Origin: Lysinibacillus composti
GTDB lineage: Bacteria > Bacillota > Bacilli > Bacillales_A > Planococcaceae
NCBI RefSeq assembly: GCF_016908465.1
Contig: NZ_JAFBDY010000008.1
Location: forward strand, 62,001 to 126,000
DNA length: 64,000 nucleotides
Direction: 5' to 3'
The notes below the pieces were generated by a model. It was given only the letters and a program-made list of their open reading frames with translations. It did no database searches and was not told where the DNA came from. Each line of letters begins with the position of its first letter. The stretch's first letter is position 1. Shown piece by piece: positions 42,192 to 51,818 of the stretch. The position numbers were made by a program, and so were the translations under genes.

Positions 42192-43191
42192 TTTGATTCT
42201 CCTCTTCTCTCATAATTTTGTCATAGTGCCAGCAGCGAACTTTTTGGTTATCGTTATGAACCGTTAGCTCAGGTGGTTTTTCCATACATAGTTCATCTGC
42301 ATATGGACATCTAGGTGCAAAACGGCAGCCCTTTGGTATGTTATTTAAGGAAGGAACAGCTCCTTCAATTACAAATAGTTTCTCTGAACGCTCCCCGTCA
42401 ATTGCAGGCATGGATTTCATTAACCCTTTTGTATACGGATGAAGTGGTTTAGAGAATAAACTTTGAACATCTGCCTCTTCTACGATTTGACCAAGGTACA
42501 TAACCACAACACGCGTACAAATTTCCGCAACAACGCCAAGGTCATGGGTAATAAACATAACACTCATGTTATATTCATCTTTTAATTGTAAAAGTAAATC
42601 TAAAATTTGAGCTTGGATTGTTACGTCTAGAGCTGTCGTAGGCTCATCGGCAATTAACACTCTTGGTTTACATGCCAATGCCATCGCAATCATGACACGT
42701 TGTCTCATCCCACCAGACAATTCATGTGGATATTGATTAACCCTCTTTTCAGGAGCTGAAATTCCTGTTAAACGAAGTAATTCGATTACTTTTTCATTCG
42801 CTTCTTTTTTTGATAGTTTTTGATGAAGAATTAAAGATTCACTTATTTGAAACCCAATTGTATATACTGGATTTAATGAACTTAATGGATCTTGGAAAAT
42901 CATTGAAATATCATTTCCACGAATTTCTTGCATTTGATCCATTGGAAGTTTTAATAAGTTTTCTCCTTGGAAATTAATTTCGCCTTCATACTCGGCTGTG
43001 TATTTTTCATCATATAATCGGAGGATTGATTGTGAGGTAACACTTTTACCACAACCAGACTCCCCTACAATCCCCAAGATTTCACCTTCTCTTAATTGAA
43101 AGTTAATGCCATGTAGCGCAGTTACCTTCCCTCGTTCCGTGTAAAAGCTTGTTCTTAAATCCTTCACCTCTAAAATCGGTTGCTGATTCAT
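42166..43191 (-). CDS. Dipeptide/oligopeptide ABC transporter ATP-binding protein (DppD/OppD type)
   Basis: A 341-residue ATPase with Walker [14 protein letters not shown] (~40), signature [14 protein letters not shown] (~155), Walker [12 protein letters not shown] and a C-terminal oligo_HPY domain with the Cys cluster [12 protein letters not shown] (~300). The second half of the ATPase pair of this transporter. It lies 86 bp after the DppC-type permease gene. The Cys cluster is typical for the group and may hold an iron-sulfur cluster. Confidence 0.95.
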   Translation of the reverse strand: MNQQPILEVKDLRTSFYTERGKVTALHGINFQLREGEILGIVGESGCGKSVTSQSILRLYDEKYTAEYEGEINFQGENLLKLPMDQMQEIRGNDISMIFQDPLSSLNPVYTIGFQISESLILHQKLSKKEANEKVIELLRLTGISAPEKRVNQYPHELSGGMRQRVMIAMALACKPRVLIADEPTTALDVTIQAQILDLLLQLKDEYNMSVMFITHDLGVVAEICTRVVVMYLGQIVEEADVQSLFSKPLHPYTKGLMKSMPAIDGERSEKLFVIEGAVPSLNNIPKGCRFAPRCPYADELCMEKPPELTVHNDNQKVRCWHYDKIMREEENQNDNTIKAK

Positions 43192-43277
43192 GAAGTCCCT
43201 CCTTTTGCTTTCATGCTAGAGCCCACTCGTTGCATGCTCCCTACTTGTTCCCTGAAAAAATCATTATTTTTTTCTAG

Positions 43278-44177
43278 TTATTTCTTGCCCTTATTAGAAT
43301 GTGGGTCTAGGATATCACGAAGTCCGTCCCCAAACATATTTAATGCTAAGATCGCTAGTACAATACAAATACCAGGGAAGACCACCATCCAAGGCGTATT
43401 AAAGATTACTAATTTTCCATCATATAAAATGTTCCCCCAACTTGGTGTTGGTGCTGGAACTCCTGCACCTAAGAAGCTTAGCGTTGCTTCAATTAAGATG
43501 GCATTTGCAAATACTGAAGTAATTTGAATAATTAGTGGTGACATGACGTTTGGTGCCATATGTCCCCAAATAATACGAGAAGATTTTGCTCCGATTGCTT
43601 TCATCGCTTCAATATACGTTTCTTCACGAACAACGAGAGCAGATGAACGGACAACACGTGCAACGTATGGTGTATATACGACACTTAAAGCTAGAATAAT
43701 ATTTTTTGTACTTGGTCCTAGTGCAGCCATTAAAGCAATTGCTAATAAAATTGCAGGAATTGCCATGATCCCTTCACAAATACGCATTAAAATATTATCT
43801 AATGGACGATAGTAGCTCGCGTAAAGACCGATTATTGTTCCAAATACTCCTGCAAAAAATGAAACCGATAAACCAATTAAAAGCGAAATTTGCGCACCGA
43901 AAATAATACGAGATAATAAATCACGACCAAAATTGTCTGTTCCAAGAATGTAATCAGCACTTGGACCTTGCAATCGGTCTTCAGGATTGATTGCATATGG
44001 ATCAGCTGAAATCAACATTGGCCCTACTACTGCTAAAAGTACTAATAAAACAAGAATGACAGAGCCAGTAACAGCCAATTTATTTTGGAGGAACTTACGA
44101 ATTGTTAAACGACGTTGTTCCTTCTTCAATTCATTTCTTTTCTTGTCAAGATCGGGCGTTTTCACAATGGATACCAT
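43278..44177 (-). CDS. Dipeptide-type ABC transporter permease (DppC type)
   Basis: A 299-residue inner-membrane protein with six helices and the DppC/OppC layout: a charged N-terminus, RKFLQNKLAVTGSVILVLL as first helix, then LGTDNFGRDLLSRIIFGAQI, and the EAA-type loop EAMKAIGAKSSRIIWGHMAPN (~200-220) that contacts the ATPases. It ends in the usual GDGLRDILDP. Separated by 33 bp from the DppB-type gene, with which it forms the channel. Confidence 0.95.
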   Translation of the reverse strand: MVSIVKTPDLDKKRNELKKEQRRLTIRKFLQNKLAVTGSVILVLLVLLAVVGPMLISADPYAINPEDRLQGPSADYILGTDNFGRDLLSRIIFGAQISLLIGLSVSFFAGVFGTIIGLYASYYRPLDNILMRICEGIMAIPAILLAIALMAALGPSTKNIILALSVVYTPYVARVVRSSALVVREETYIEAMKAIGAKSSRIIWGHMAPNVMSPLIIQITSVFANAILIEATLSFLGAGVPAPTPSWGNILYDGKLVIFNTPWMVVFPGICIVLAILALNMFGDGLRDILDPHSNKGKK

Positions 44178-44210
44178 TTTCTCACTTCCTTACAATTCAA
44201 ATTTCAGTGA

Positions 44211-45158
44211 TTATTTATTTAACTTAACCCTTGGATCAATTACTCCATATAACAAGTCAACAATTAAATTAATTAATACATAAACAAAAGTTACAAATAG
44301 AATGACACCTTGAATAATTGGGAAGTCACGACGTTCAATCGAGTTGACAACTAATTGGCCAATTCCAGGAATGTTAAATACTGTTTCGACTACTGCAGCA
44401 CCCGCAATTAAAATCCCGAAGTTTTGTCCTACAATTGTAACGATTGGTAAAAGGGCATTACGGAAAGTGTGTCTGTAGATTACGACCGCCTCTTTTACTC
44501 CTTTTGCTCTTGCCGTCTTAATAAAATTCGCATTAAGCACATCTAGCATGGAAGAGCGAGTCATCCTTGCTGTTAATGCGACATGCATTAATCCAAGTGC
44601 GATTGCTGGTAATATCATATATTCTAGGTGGACCATTAATCCTTCACTTAAATCCTTGTACCCTGCAACTGGAAGCCATTGTAATTTAATAGAGAAGATT
44701 AAAACTAAAAATAGTGCTAACAAGAAGCTAGGTATTGCTACCCCAACGTATGATAGACCCATGATTGATTGGTCAACGTAGGAACCTCTTCTTCTAGCAG
44801 CAAAAATCCCAATTGGAATACCGATGATAATTGCGAATAGTTCTGCTAGTACTGCTAATGAAAGTGTTGGGAAAAGGTGACTAATAATGGCAGATGTTAC
44901 TCCCTCATTCATAAAGTAGGAAGTGCCAAGATCCCCTGTTACTGCATGTCCAACCCAAGTAAAGTAACGTTCGATAAACGACTGATTTAGTCCTAATTCT
45001 TCACGTAATGCCTCGACTTGTTCGTCAGTTGCGGAATCTCCTAACATAACCTCCGCCGGGTCCCCTGGTGTTATGTAAATAATGCTATAAACAACTATTG
45101 ATACAACAAATAATATCGGGATTAAAGATAATAAACGTTTAAATAAGTACGTTTTCAC
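44211..45158 (-). CDS. Dipeptide-type ABC transporter permease (DppB type)
   Basis: A 315-residue inner-membrane protein with six helices. DppB landmarks are the first-helix LFKRLLSLIPILFVVSIVVY, PGDPAEVMLG at ~31, and the EAA loop IKTARAKGVKEAVVIYRHTF with RNALLPIVTIVG (~205-240), ending DLLYGVIDPRVKL. It lies downstream of the binding-protein gene, separated by a hairpin. Family call firm; substrate not determined by this subunit. Confidence 0.95.
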   Translation of the reverse strand: MKTYLFKRLLSLIPILFVVSIVVYSIIYITPGDPAEVMLGDSATDEQVEALREELGLNQSFIERYFTWVGHAVTGDLGTSYFMNEGVTSAIISHLFPTLSLAVLAELFAIIIGIPIGIFAARRRGSYVDQSIMGLSYVGVAIPSFLLALFLVLIFSIKLQWLPVAGYKDLSEGLMVHLEYMILPAIALGLMHVALTARMTRSSMLDVLNANFIKTARAKGVKEAVVIYRHTFRNALLPIVTIVGQNFGILIAGAAVVETVFNIPGIGQLVVNSIERRDFPIIQGVILFVTFVYVLINLIVDLLYGVIDPRVKLNK

Positions 45159-45243
45159 AAATTCGCCTCCCCATTTCTTGAAATTTTCACTTTAAGTGTC
45201 TATAAAATACGACTTTCAAAAATGCAGTTTAATTGAATAATAT

Positions 45244-45276
45244 CTTCCCCACAGTCCATGAAAGAGTGTGGGGAAG
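45244..45276 (-). other. Intercistronic hairpin after the binding-protein gene
   Basis: CTTCCCCACA and TGTGGGGAAG form a perfect 10-bp stem with a 13-nt loop. There is no U-tract after it on the minus strand (ATATTATTC), so partial termination or 3-prime protection of the abundant binding-protein message is more likely than full termination. Confidence 0.65.
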
Positions 45277-45285
45277 AAAAATCTA

Positions 45286-46866
45286 TTATTCTGCTACTTT
45301 TACATTCCAGAATACTGGAACATCAAAGTATTTGTAGCCATCAACTTTATTAGAATAAGCATGGATTGCATTTAATCCAAAAGTTGTAATGATTTTTACA
45401 TCTTCAATTGAGTGAGTTTGTAACTCTTCCCAATATTGTTTTGCTTCTTCATGTGTTGCTGCACTACGAATTTTTGCTAATAATTCTTTTTGAGTATCTG
45501 ACTCAGCTCCATCGAAGTATCCTTCAGCGAAGTATAACATTTCAGCTGGAGATGGTACGCCAGGGAAACTTGTAGTGAATAGATCCCAATCTTCTGGAGA
45601 ACTACGAACTTCCGCTAATGCTGTTGCCCAGTCATAAACTAATAATTCAACGTTAATGCCGATTGCGCCTAATTGCTCTTTCATTGCAACTGCTTCGTTG
45701 TACATAACTGGATAATCACGAGTTGTTAAGATCGTAACTGTTTCACCGTTATATCCTGCTTCTTTTAGTAAACTTTTTGCTTTTTCTGTATCTTTTTGGT
45801 TGAAGAATTCTGCACCTGCTTCAGTGCTCCATTTTTCAATATGTTTTGGCATTAAACTTGGTGAAATCGTATAATTACCAACCGCTGCAACCGCTGCAAG
45901 AGAATCATGGTCTAATGCTAAGCTAACTGCTTGACGCATTTCTTTACTTGTAAATGGACCTTCTTTACGGTTTAAAAGAATTGAATAATTCATTGAGAAT
46001 GGTGTAATGTGTGCTAAATCTTTGTTTGCTTCAACTTGCGCTAAATCATCTTGTAAAATGCCACCAGCGATGTCATACTCACCTGTTTGAACACCAGTAA
46101 GTTGAGTTGATGGATCAAGAACGATGTCATAATATACATCTTTCACTAAAGCTTCTTTTTTACCTGATAAACCACTTGCCGGAGTATCTAAAGCTACATA
46201 GTCATCAAACTTCGTGAACTTTAGATATTGGTCTTGTTTCCACTCAACAAATTTGTAAGGACCTGTTCCAATGAATTCTGTTACACCAGATTCAGGAGCT
46301 GATTCTACAATTTCTTTTGGCATAATTGCTGCTAAGTGTGATACGTTAGCCAATGCACCTAAAGCTAATGTTGTACCTTGTCCAAGCGTTAATGTCACCG
46401 TGTATTCATCAACTTCTGCAAATACTGGGTCTACTAAAACTGCTCTTGCAGAAGATGATTTTTCTGCCCAACGTGTTAATGAAGCGACAACGTCTTCTGC
46501 TTTCATTTCTTTACCGTTATGGAATTTCACGCCTTGTCTTAATTTAAATGTATAAGTTTTTCCATCTTCGCTTTGTTCAATCGACTCAGCTAACATTGGT
46601 ACTGGCTCATAATTTTCATCAAATGCAACTAATGATTCATAAATGATTGATGCAACTTCACGAGTTACAACCGCATTTGACATTAATGGGTCAAGTGATG
46701 GTGGTTGAGCATTACTTGCATAGTGCAATTCTTCTTTTAAAGCTCCTCCTTCACTTGCTCCGCTTGTTGTTGTTGTACTAGACGATTTGCCGCCTCCGCT
46801 ACAACCAGCAATAATTAAAACTAATGAAATTATTGCCATGAATAGACTAATTTTTTTTGCTTTCAT
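45286..46866 (-). CDS. Peptide/dipeptide-type ABC transporter substrate-binding lipoprotein
   Basis: A 526-residue extracellular binding protein of the OppA/DppA (SBP family 5) group. Lipoprotein signal peptide with lipobox IIAGC (Cys ~22) and a Gly/Ser/Thr linker. Family landmarks: AQPPSLDPLMSNAVVTREVA (~55), YTFKLRQGVKFHNGKEM (~108) and FIGTGPYKFVEW (~200). Members bind dipeptides, oligopeptides, nickel complexes or glutathione; the sequence does not decide. It follows the FCD regulator gene by 146 bp and heads the structural part of the operon. Confidence 0.93.
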   Translation of the reverse strand: MKAKKISLFMAIISLVLIIAGCSGGGKSSSTTTTSGASEGGALKEELHYASNAQPPSLDPLMSNAVVTREVASIIYESLVAFDENYEPVPMLAESIEQSEDGKTYTFKLRQGVKFHNGKEMKAEDVVASLTRWAEKSSSARAVLVDPVFAEVDEYTVTLTLGQGTTLALGALANVSHLAAIMPKEIVESAPESGVTEFIGTGPYKFVEWKQDQYLKFTKFDDYVALDTPASGLSGKKEALVKDVYYDIVLDPSTQLTGVQTGEYDIAGGILQDDLAQVEANKDLAHITPFSMNYSILLNRKEGPFTSKEMRQAVSLALDHDSLAAVAAVGNYTISPSLMPKHIEKWSTEAGAEFFNQKDTEKAKSLLKEAGYNGETVTILTTRDYPVMYNEAVAMKEQLGAIGINVELLVYDWATALAEVRSSPEDWDLFTTSFPGVPSPAEMLYFAEGYFDGAESDTQKELLAKIRSAATHEEAKQYWEELQTHSIEDVKIITTFGLNAIHAYSNKVDGYKYFDVPVFWNVKVAE

Positions 46867-47012
46867 TTCTTGATCCCCTTTGCTCCAAATTTTGATTCTA
46901 TTAAATTTCGAACGATTATTCGAAAGAATAGAAGATAAGTAGATTGAATCTTCTGATATTTAATTGCATAAATGAACCTCTACCATCCCATTTTGTGTTC
47001 TCCCTCTAGTTT

Positions 47013-47696
47013 TTAAATATGATAGGTATCAGTAGTCTTTGTTACTAGAACATCCTTCAATCGGGATCCGACTTTTTCTAAATGCGTTTGCATTTTTTGT
47101 CTTGCTAGAGTAGAATCCTTCTCTTGAATTGCATCGAGAATTTCAATATGTTCTTGTAAAGAGTGTTCAGTTGTTTTGGGTGTATCACTTACAAAGTAAT
47201 TAAATGCACGATAAGTCCCTGTATTCATTTCATGTATTAAATGAATTAACTTACTATTTGGACTTGCAGATGCTAAAAGAATATGAAACTCGCGGTCTAG
47301 TTCTAAGAAGTGGTTATAATTAGTCTGTATTGTGGCTAGTTCTTGTTGTAGGATATTGTCTTTTAGTTTTTCAAATAAGTGATCATTAATATGGCTCGTG
47401 ACATACTCGATGTTATAGGTCTCTATAATTTGCCGAATCTCCAATGACTGAAAAAAATCTTCTGGAGTTAGATTTGAAACTTTTGCAGGTCTCCCCTTTT
47501 CGATAATTAGAAGTCCTTCAAGTTGAAGTCTTCGAAGTGCATCTCGTAAAGGAGTTCTACTGATTCCTAATTGTGTTGCGATTTTTTCTTCAGGTAATTC
47601 TTCGCCCGGTAAGAGTTCGCCAGATAGAATCCCTTCTCTTAAAATCCGGGTAGCCTGATCAGCTAAGAACTCTTTCTCTCTTACTTTTCTCACCAT
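47013..47696 (-). CDS. GntR family regulator of FadR type (FCD domain)
   Basis: A 227-residue regulator with an N-terminal GntR helix-turn-helix (LPEEKIATQLGISRTPLRDA then LRRLQLEGLL, ~30-65) and an all-helical FCD effector domain (~80-215) keeping metal-site-like Asp/His positions (LELDREFHILLA, LQEHIEILDAI). It is the first gene of the peptide transporter operon and probably its local regulator. Four copies of GTATAC-N-GTATAC, three upstream of this gene and one upstream of the RocB-like gene, are strong operator candidates and suggest that the two units are co-regulated. Confidence 0.92.
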   Translation of the reverse strand: MVRKVREKEFLADQATRILREGILSGELLPGEELPEEKIATQLGISRTPLRDALRRLQLEGLLIIEKGRPAKVSNLTPEDFFQSLEIRQIIETYNIEYVTSHINDHLFEKLKDNILQQELATIQTNYNHFLELDREFHILLASASPNSKLIHLIHEMNTGTYRAFNYFVSDTPKTTEHSLQEHIEILDAIQEKDSTLARQKMQTHLEKVGSRLKDVLVTKTTDTYHI

Positions 47697-47716
47697 GATT
47701 TTTCTACTCCCACCTT

Positions 47717-47733
47717 TTGTATACGGTATACAA
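47717..47733. promoter_or_regulatory. Candidate FCD-regulator operator 1
   Basis: TTGTATACGGTATACAA is an 8+8 palindrome with one central base, ending 21 bp upstream of the regulator ATG and just before its AAGGTGGG ribosome site. Binding here would block elongation or initiation of the operon. Confidence 0.7.
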
Positions 47734-47800
47734 AGTTTCTGAAAAAGGAGACTTCGGAATTAGTAATTTTCAGAATCCTAATATCGAAGTTCTTTTAAAA

Positions 47801-47813
47801 GTATACCGTATAC
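47801..47813. promoter_or_regulatory. Candidate FCD-regulator operator 2
   Basis: GTATACCGTATAC, the same 6+1+6 core as operator 1, centred 82 bp away. It lies just downstream of a possible minus-strand promoter (TTTTCA, 16 bp, TACAAT, around 47832-47859). Confidence 0.65.
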
Positions 47814-47875
47814 ATTAACTACCTAAAAAAATTGTAGATTAAACATATATTTTGAAAAAATATGAAATTTTCTTC

Positions 47876-47888
47876 GTATACAGTATAC
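47876..47888. promoter_or_regulatory. Candidate FCD-regulator operator 3
   Basis: GTATACAGTATAC with flanking AA on one side, centred 75 bp from operator 2. Three sites with near-regular spacing upstream of one operon suggest looping or cooperative repression. The remainder of the gap to 48105 shows no gene. Confidence 0.65.
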
Positions 47889-48105
47889 AAATTATGCTTA
47901 AAATATATTGTTAATAACTGGTGGATGCAACTATTGTTACAATATTCTAAACTTTATGAATCTAATTTACTCATTTACGAATTAAATTACAATACTTTTG
48001 TCAGACTTTTCTTACCCGAAATTTCTACATTCGCTGTCGAATTGTAAGGTATTTTGTAAAAAAGTTTAGTTTACCATTGTTACTAGTTTCGTATTTCCAA
48101 CCTAA

Positions 48106-49731
48106 TTAAACTTCGACTTTTTTAACAGAACTCATAGTTTTTATTAGATTTTCAACCAAATATGGCAGTTGAACAAATGCACTATCAATATGCAAACGCT
48201 CTGTTCGCTTATGTGCGTCTTTACCAAATGGTCCTAAATTGAACACTGGGGCTTTTAATTTTTCCATGTCTTCAAACGGAATACTATAACTACTACCCCA
48301 AACAGGCGTATTTTGTTTATACACGTTCCAGCCATCACTTGAACCTTGGTAATTGACATAACTTAAATCTGAAATACCGTTATAATAATGAATTTGCTTT
48401 AATTCAACACCAAATTTTGTTTGTGCAGCCTTCTTAGTCTGTTCTGTTAATTCAATGACTAGTGAATCATCCGAGGAATTTACGGCCGGGTAATATGGTG
48501 GTGCAAAAAGCAGTACCATGGCTGGCCCCAACTCTTGACAGTTACGCATTAGTACATCTGCGATTCGAAGTGACTTTTCACGATCATCCCAGCTGCTATT
48601 TTGCAATACCTCATCTATTAAAGAGGCTACTGTTGTTTGTCCTAGCTTATTTTCTGCATATTTTCGTAATTCTTCATAATAAATGACTTTAATATCGCCT
48701 ACTGGTTGAACACCCTCGCGTTTACAAATTTCGTGATAGGCCTTGGTACAAGCGTTTGCAGCTTTTTCAGCTGTACGTTTGAAAATCTCCATTACCTCTG
48801 ATGCTGTTCGTTTCATAAGAAATACGTTATACATAATCTGCGCACGATATGGCGTTTGTACTGAGTATTCCATATTCATGATATCCCGTTGTCGAAGTGA
48901 AACAGGAAGAGGTGTTGTTTCCTCGTAAAGTGACTCTCGGAATTCTGCATTAAACTCCATTTCTGAAGTTAGGAAAGAGGCAATATAATTTGCCGTAACA
49001 CCACTCATTGGCTCTCCAACATGCGTTTCTTTCCCATAAATAAGTGCAGACGGCATAATCTTCCCGATTGAACCTGAATATATATAATAGTTAGGATCAT
49101 CATTTCTTTGTGAAAAGGACGGTTCTCCGTTTAAGAACAACTTGTATGTGAGTTGATGTTCTTCTTGTAGAGATACAAGTCCTGGAACGGCTGCACGCAT
49201 GCCAGCTGAATCCACCTCTTCATCTGGAACCGTTAGTAGCACGAGATTAATAGGCCAATTTTCGGCACTCGCCTTTTCAATAATAGACATATGAACAGCT
49301 AGTCCAGTTTTCATATCCATCGTGCCACGTCCAAATAAATATTGACCTGATTCCAAATCCTTTAATGCATCATGTGGAAGCTCGTCTTTATGTTTTTGTA
49401 ATTCTTTCGTTAACTCTTCTGGAGAGTAAGCCAATTTTTCTAAACTTCCATACTCCTCCGTATTAACTGTGTCAAAATGAGAAATCAACACAATCGTGTC
49501 TGATGTTTCAGGTGATTTATAGAATGCTGTCACGGCATTTCGGTTTAACCCTGCATCATGAAATGCAATGTGATCCGGATTTTGTTTGAAGTAAGGGATA
49601 CTCAATAATTTATCTTTTAAACGATAAGCAAATTTGACCTCTCCATCCGTCTTAGACCGACTTTGCCAACTAACTAGTTCACACAAAAGCGCACGTAATT
49701 TTTCTGAAGTTCCCCATTGTAATTGCACCAT
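48106..49731 (-). CDS. RocB-like M20 family hydrolase
   Basis: A 541-residue protein of the RocB branch of M20/ArgE-type metallohydrolases. Metal-site motifs are IVLISHFDTVNTEEYG (~85), LFGRGTMDMKTGLAVHM (~140) and LLTVPDEEVDSAGMRA (~178). Length is right for RocB, which in B. subtilis is an arginine-utilisation gene of unclear reaction. The ATG has AAAGGAGG ideally placed. A GTATAC-N-GTATAC site 233 bp upstream links it to the regulator at 47013, so it may act on peptides or amides brought in by the neighbouring transporter. Confidence 0.88.
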   Translation of the reverse strand: MVQLQWGTSEKLRALLCELVSWQSRSKTDGEVKFAYRLKDKLLSIPYFKQNPDHIAFHDAGLNRNAVTAFYKSPETSDTIVLISHFDTVNTEEYGSLEKLAYSPEELTKELQKHKDELPHDALKDLESGQYLFGRGTMDMKTGLAVHMSIIEKASAENWPINLVLLTVPDEEVDSAGMRAAVPGLVSLQEEHQLTYKLFLNGEPSFSQRNDDPNYYIYSGSIGKIMPSALIYGKETHVGEPMSGVTANYIASFLTSEMEFNAEFRESLYEETTPLPVSLRQRDIMNMEYSVQTPYRAQIMYNVFLMKRTASEVMEIFKRTAEKAANACTKAYHEICKREGVQPVGDIKVIYYEELRKYAENKLGQTTVASLIDEVLQNSSWDDREKSLRIADVLMRNCQELGPAMVLLFAPPYYPAVNSSDDSLVIELTEQTKKAAQTKFGVELKQIHYYNGISDLSYVNYQGSSDGWNVYKQNTPVWGSSYSIPFEDMEKLKAPVFNLGPFGKDAHKRTERLHIDSAFVQLPYLVENLIKTMSSVKKVEV

Positions 49732-49963
49732 ATAAATCCTCCTTTAATTTAGTATTTATGTTGGAAATTTTTATATACGTCCCCTTCTAAAATGAGTGTT
49801 GAGAATACCTCTGGTGAAAGGGATGCAGATAGTAAACTTATGAAGAAACGTAGTTGAGATGAAAATTAAATTGATGTCTTATCTTGTGAGGATCTTTTGG
49901 CGTTCATTTTGTAAGTCTTTTTTCTTAAAATACAGTAACTTATTACCTAATTCACTATTAACT

Positions 49964-49976
49964 GTATACTGTATAC
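49964..49976. promoter_or_regulatory. Candidate FCD-regulator operator 4, upstream of the RocB-like gene
   Basis: GTATACTGTATAC, the same core as the three sites near 47.8 kb. It is the only such site in the 480-bp gap 49732-50211, which otherwise holds only the amidase terminator. Confidence 0.65.
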
Positions 49977-50133
49977 GAAAATATTAAACTACAAAAACCC
50001 CTTTGTAAACATTAATTTTTAGAATATTTTAATATATCAAATAGATGATTATATTGGAATATTATTGAATTCGTTAGGTGCCCGAGGGAGTTTCAGTTAG
50101 TCAGATAATTCAGAGATAACCTGAAATCCCTAC

Positions 50134-50185
50134 CAAATAAAAGCTACTTAACATCAATTCATTTAATTGATTAGTTAAGTAGCTT
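50134..50185 (-). terminator. Terminator after the amidase gene
   Basis: A long near-perfect stem (AGCTACTTAAC with GTTAAGTAGCT, continuing into AATCAATT / AATTGAT after a mismatch) followed by TTTTATTT on the minus strand, 27 bp past the amidase stop. Confidence 0.85.
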
Positions 50186-50211
50186 GGAATTTTACTATTA
50201 TGAGGAGACTA

Positions 50212-51615
50212 TTATTTTACGATTTTTCTTCCAATCTCCCATTTTGTTGTTTCAATATTCAACTTCTCTTCTAGTGCTAAAGCTGTTTCATAAATTACTT
50301 GCTCATTGTTGCTCTTGGAAATGATTTGTAATCCTATAGGTAATCCCGTTGTTGATACACCACATGGAATCGAAATTGCTGGTAGTCCTAAATAATTAAA
50401 TGGTGATGTATTCTTTAAAATTGTCCACCTGATGTGACCAGCGTCTTTATTCTCGGTATCTGTTCGGACTGTTCTTTCTTTAATATTTGGCGGGAGGATT
50501 GGAATTGTAGGCGTTATGAAGACATCGAAATGATCGAATAGCGCATTACATTGTTTTGTTAATTCATTTTTTCTTTTTAATGCCAACGCGTACTCATGAC
50601 CTTTGACCTCAATTCCTGTTAGTAATCGCTCTCTAACTTCTACTCCGAAAAGTGACGCATCACGTTCAAAATTCTCTCTATTATTAGCATAAGCTTCGGT
50701 ACGTAAAATAGTTTTTTGATGTTCTGTAACCTCATCTAGCAGAGGGATTTTTATTATTTCTACTGTTGCTCCGATTTCCTTTAATAGATTTACTACGCCA
50801 TTCACAGAAACCCTGACGTCTTCATCTAAATCGTCAAAAAAATAGTTTTGAGGGATCGCAATTTTCAAGTTGTTTAATTCTTTTACGTAGTCACCGATGT
50901 GAATTTCCTCTGACTCAACTAGGGCGTTATACATAAGGATATTGTCCTTAACTGTTCTCGTAATAGGACCAATATGATCTAAATTCCAAGAAAGAGCATA
51001 AACGCCTTCTCTTGACACTTTTCCGTATGTCGGTTTCATTCCCACGACCCCACAAAATGAAGCTGGAATACGTATTGAGCCACCTGTATCTGTCCCAATA
51101 GAGCCAAAACTAGTAAATGATGAAATCGAAGCTGCTGAACCACTACTTGACCCACCAGAAATTTTGTTGAGATCATGAGGGTTGCGAACTGGACCAAAAT
51201 GGGATTCATCCCCTGTTGGACCATATGCAAACTCATGCGTATTCACTTTACCAACAATGATGGCCCCAGCCTGTTTCAATCGTTGAACGACAATAGCATC
51301 TTCAGTAGGAACGTAATCCTTATAGACAGCCGAACCCATGGTAGTTTTTATATCCTTTGTAAATATCATATCTTTAATAGAAATAGGAATTCCATGTAAT
51401 GGACCTTTATATTGTCCATTAAGGATTTCAAGTTCACATTGTCTTGCTTCTTCTAGCAATTCTTCTTTTTCCCTTACTGTAATATAGGCATTAATTAAAG
51501 GATTAGTCTCTTCAATTCTCTCAATTAGCGATTCTACCAAATCAACAGGTGATAGCTTCTTTTCTTTTATCAGTTCTGATGCTTCATGTATTGATAGTTG
51601 TAAAATATTTGTCAT
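50212..51615 (-). CDS. Amidase-signature family hydrolase (GatA-like)
   Basis: A 467-residue amidase-signature enzyme. The Ser-cisSer-Lys triad is visible: Lys in HGIPISIKDMIFT (~77), the Gly/Ser-rich SGGSSSGSAASISSF (~152) and the nucleophile region GTDTGGSIRIPASFCGVVG (~175). These enzymes hydrolyse amides to acid and ammonia. No gatC or gatB is adjacent, and it is monocistronic with its own terminator, so it is more likely a catabolic amidase than the glutamyl-tRNA amidotransferase subunit. AAAGGTTGG precedes the ATG. Confidence 0.9.
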   Translation of the reverse strand: MTNILQLSIHEASELIKEKKLSPVDLVESLIERIEETNPLINAYITVREKEELLEEARQCELEILNGQYKGPLHGIPISIKDMIFTKDIKTTMGSAVYKDYVPTEDAIVVQRLKQAGAIIVGKVNTHEFAYGPTGDESHFGPVRNPHDLNKISGGSSSGSAASISSFTSFGSIGTDTGGSIRIPASFCGVVGMKPTYGKVSREGVYALSWNLDHIGPITRTVKDNILMYNALVESEEIHIGDYVKELNNLKIAIPQNYFFDDLDEDVRVSVNGVVNLLKEIGATVEIIKIPLLDEVTEHQKTILRTEAYANNRENFERDASLFGVEVRERLLTGIEVKGHEYALALKRKNELTKQCNALFDHFDVFITPTIPILPPNIKERTVRTDTENKDAGHIRWTILKNTSPFNYLGLPAISIPCGVSTTGLPIGLQIISKSNNEQVIYETALALEEKLNIETTKWEIGRKIVK

Positions 51616-51773
51616 TTTCTACCAACCTTTACTATTATTTTATTACTCTATTAATAGTAATGAAAGTTTAAGGGGGAATATACCTAATAATGCCTACAGC
51701 TCGTTTTATAATAATCAGAAATTAAGTTGTGTCAGTAATGCCTACTACTATACAGTTTTCAAAGGTCCCAAAA

Positions 51774-51802
51774 CAAAAAGCCAATGACCGAGATCATTGG
51801 CT
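51774..51802 (-). terminator. Terminator of the alcohol/aldehyde dehydrogenase operon
   Basis: AGCCAATGA and TCATTGGCT form a 9-bp stem with a 6-nt loop, followed by TTTTTGTTTT on the minus strand, 17 bp past the aldehyde dehydrogenase stop. Confidence 0.9.
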
Positions 51803-51818
51803 TCAAATACTTATATAA

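Noticed and set aside
50212..51615. gatA (glutamyl-tRNA amidotransferase subunit)
   Set aside because: No gatC or gatB neighbours, and it is monocistronic; a catabolic amidase is more likely.
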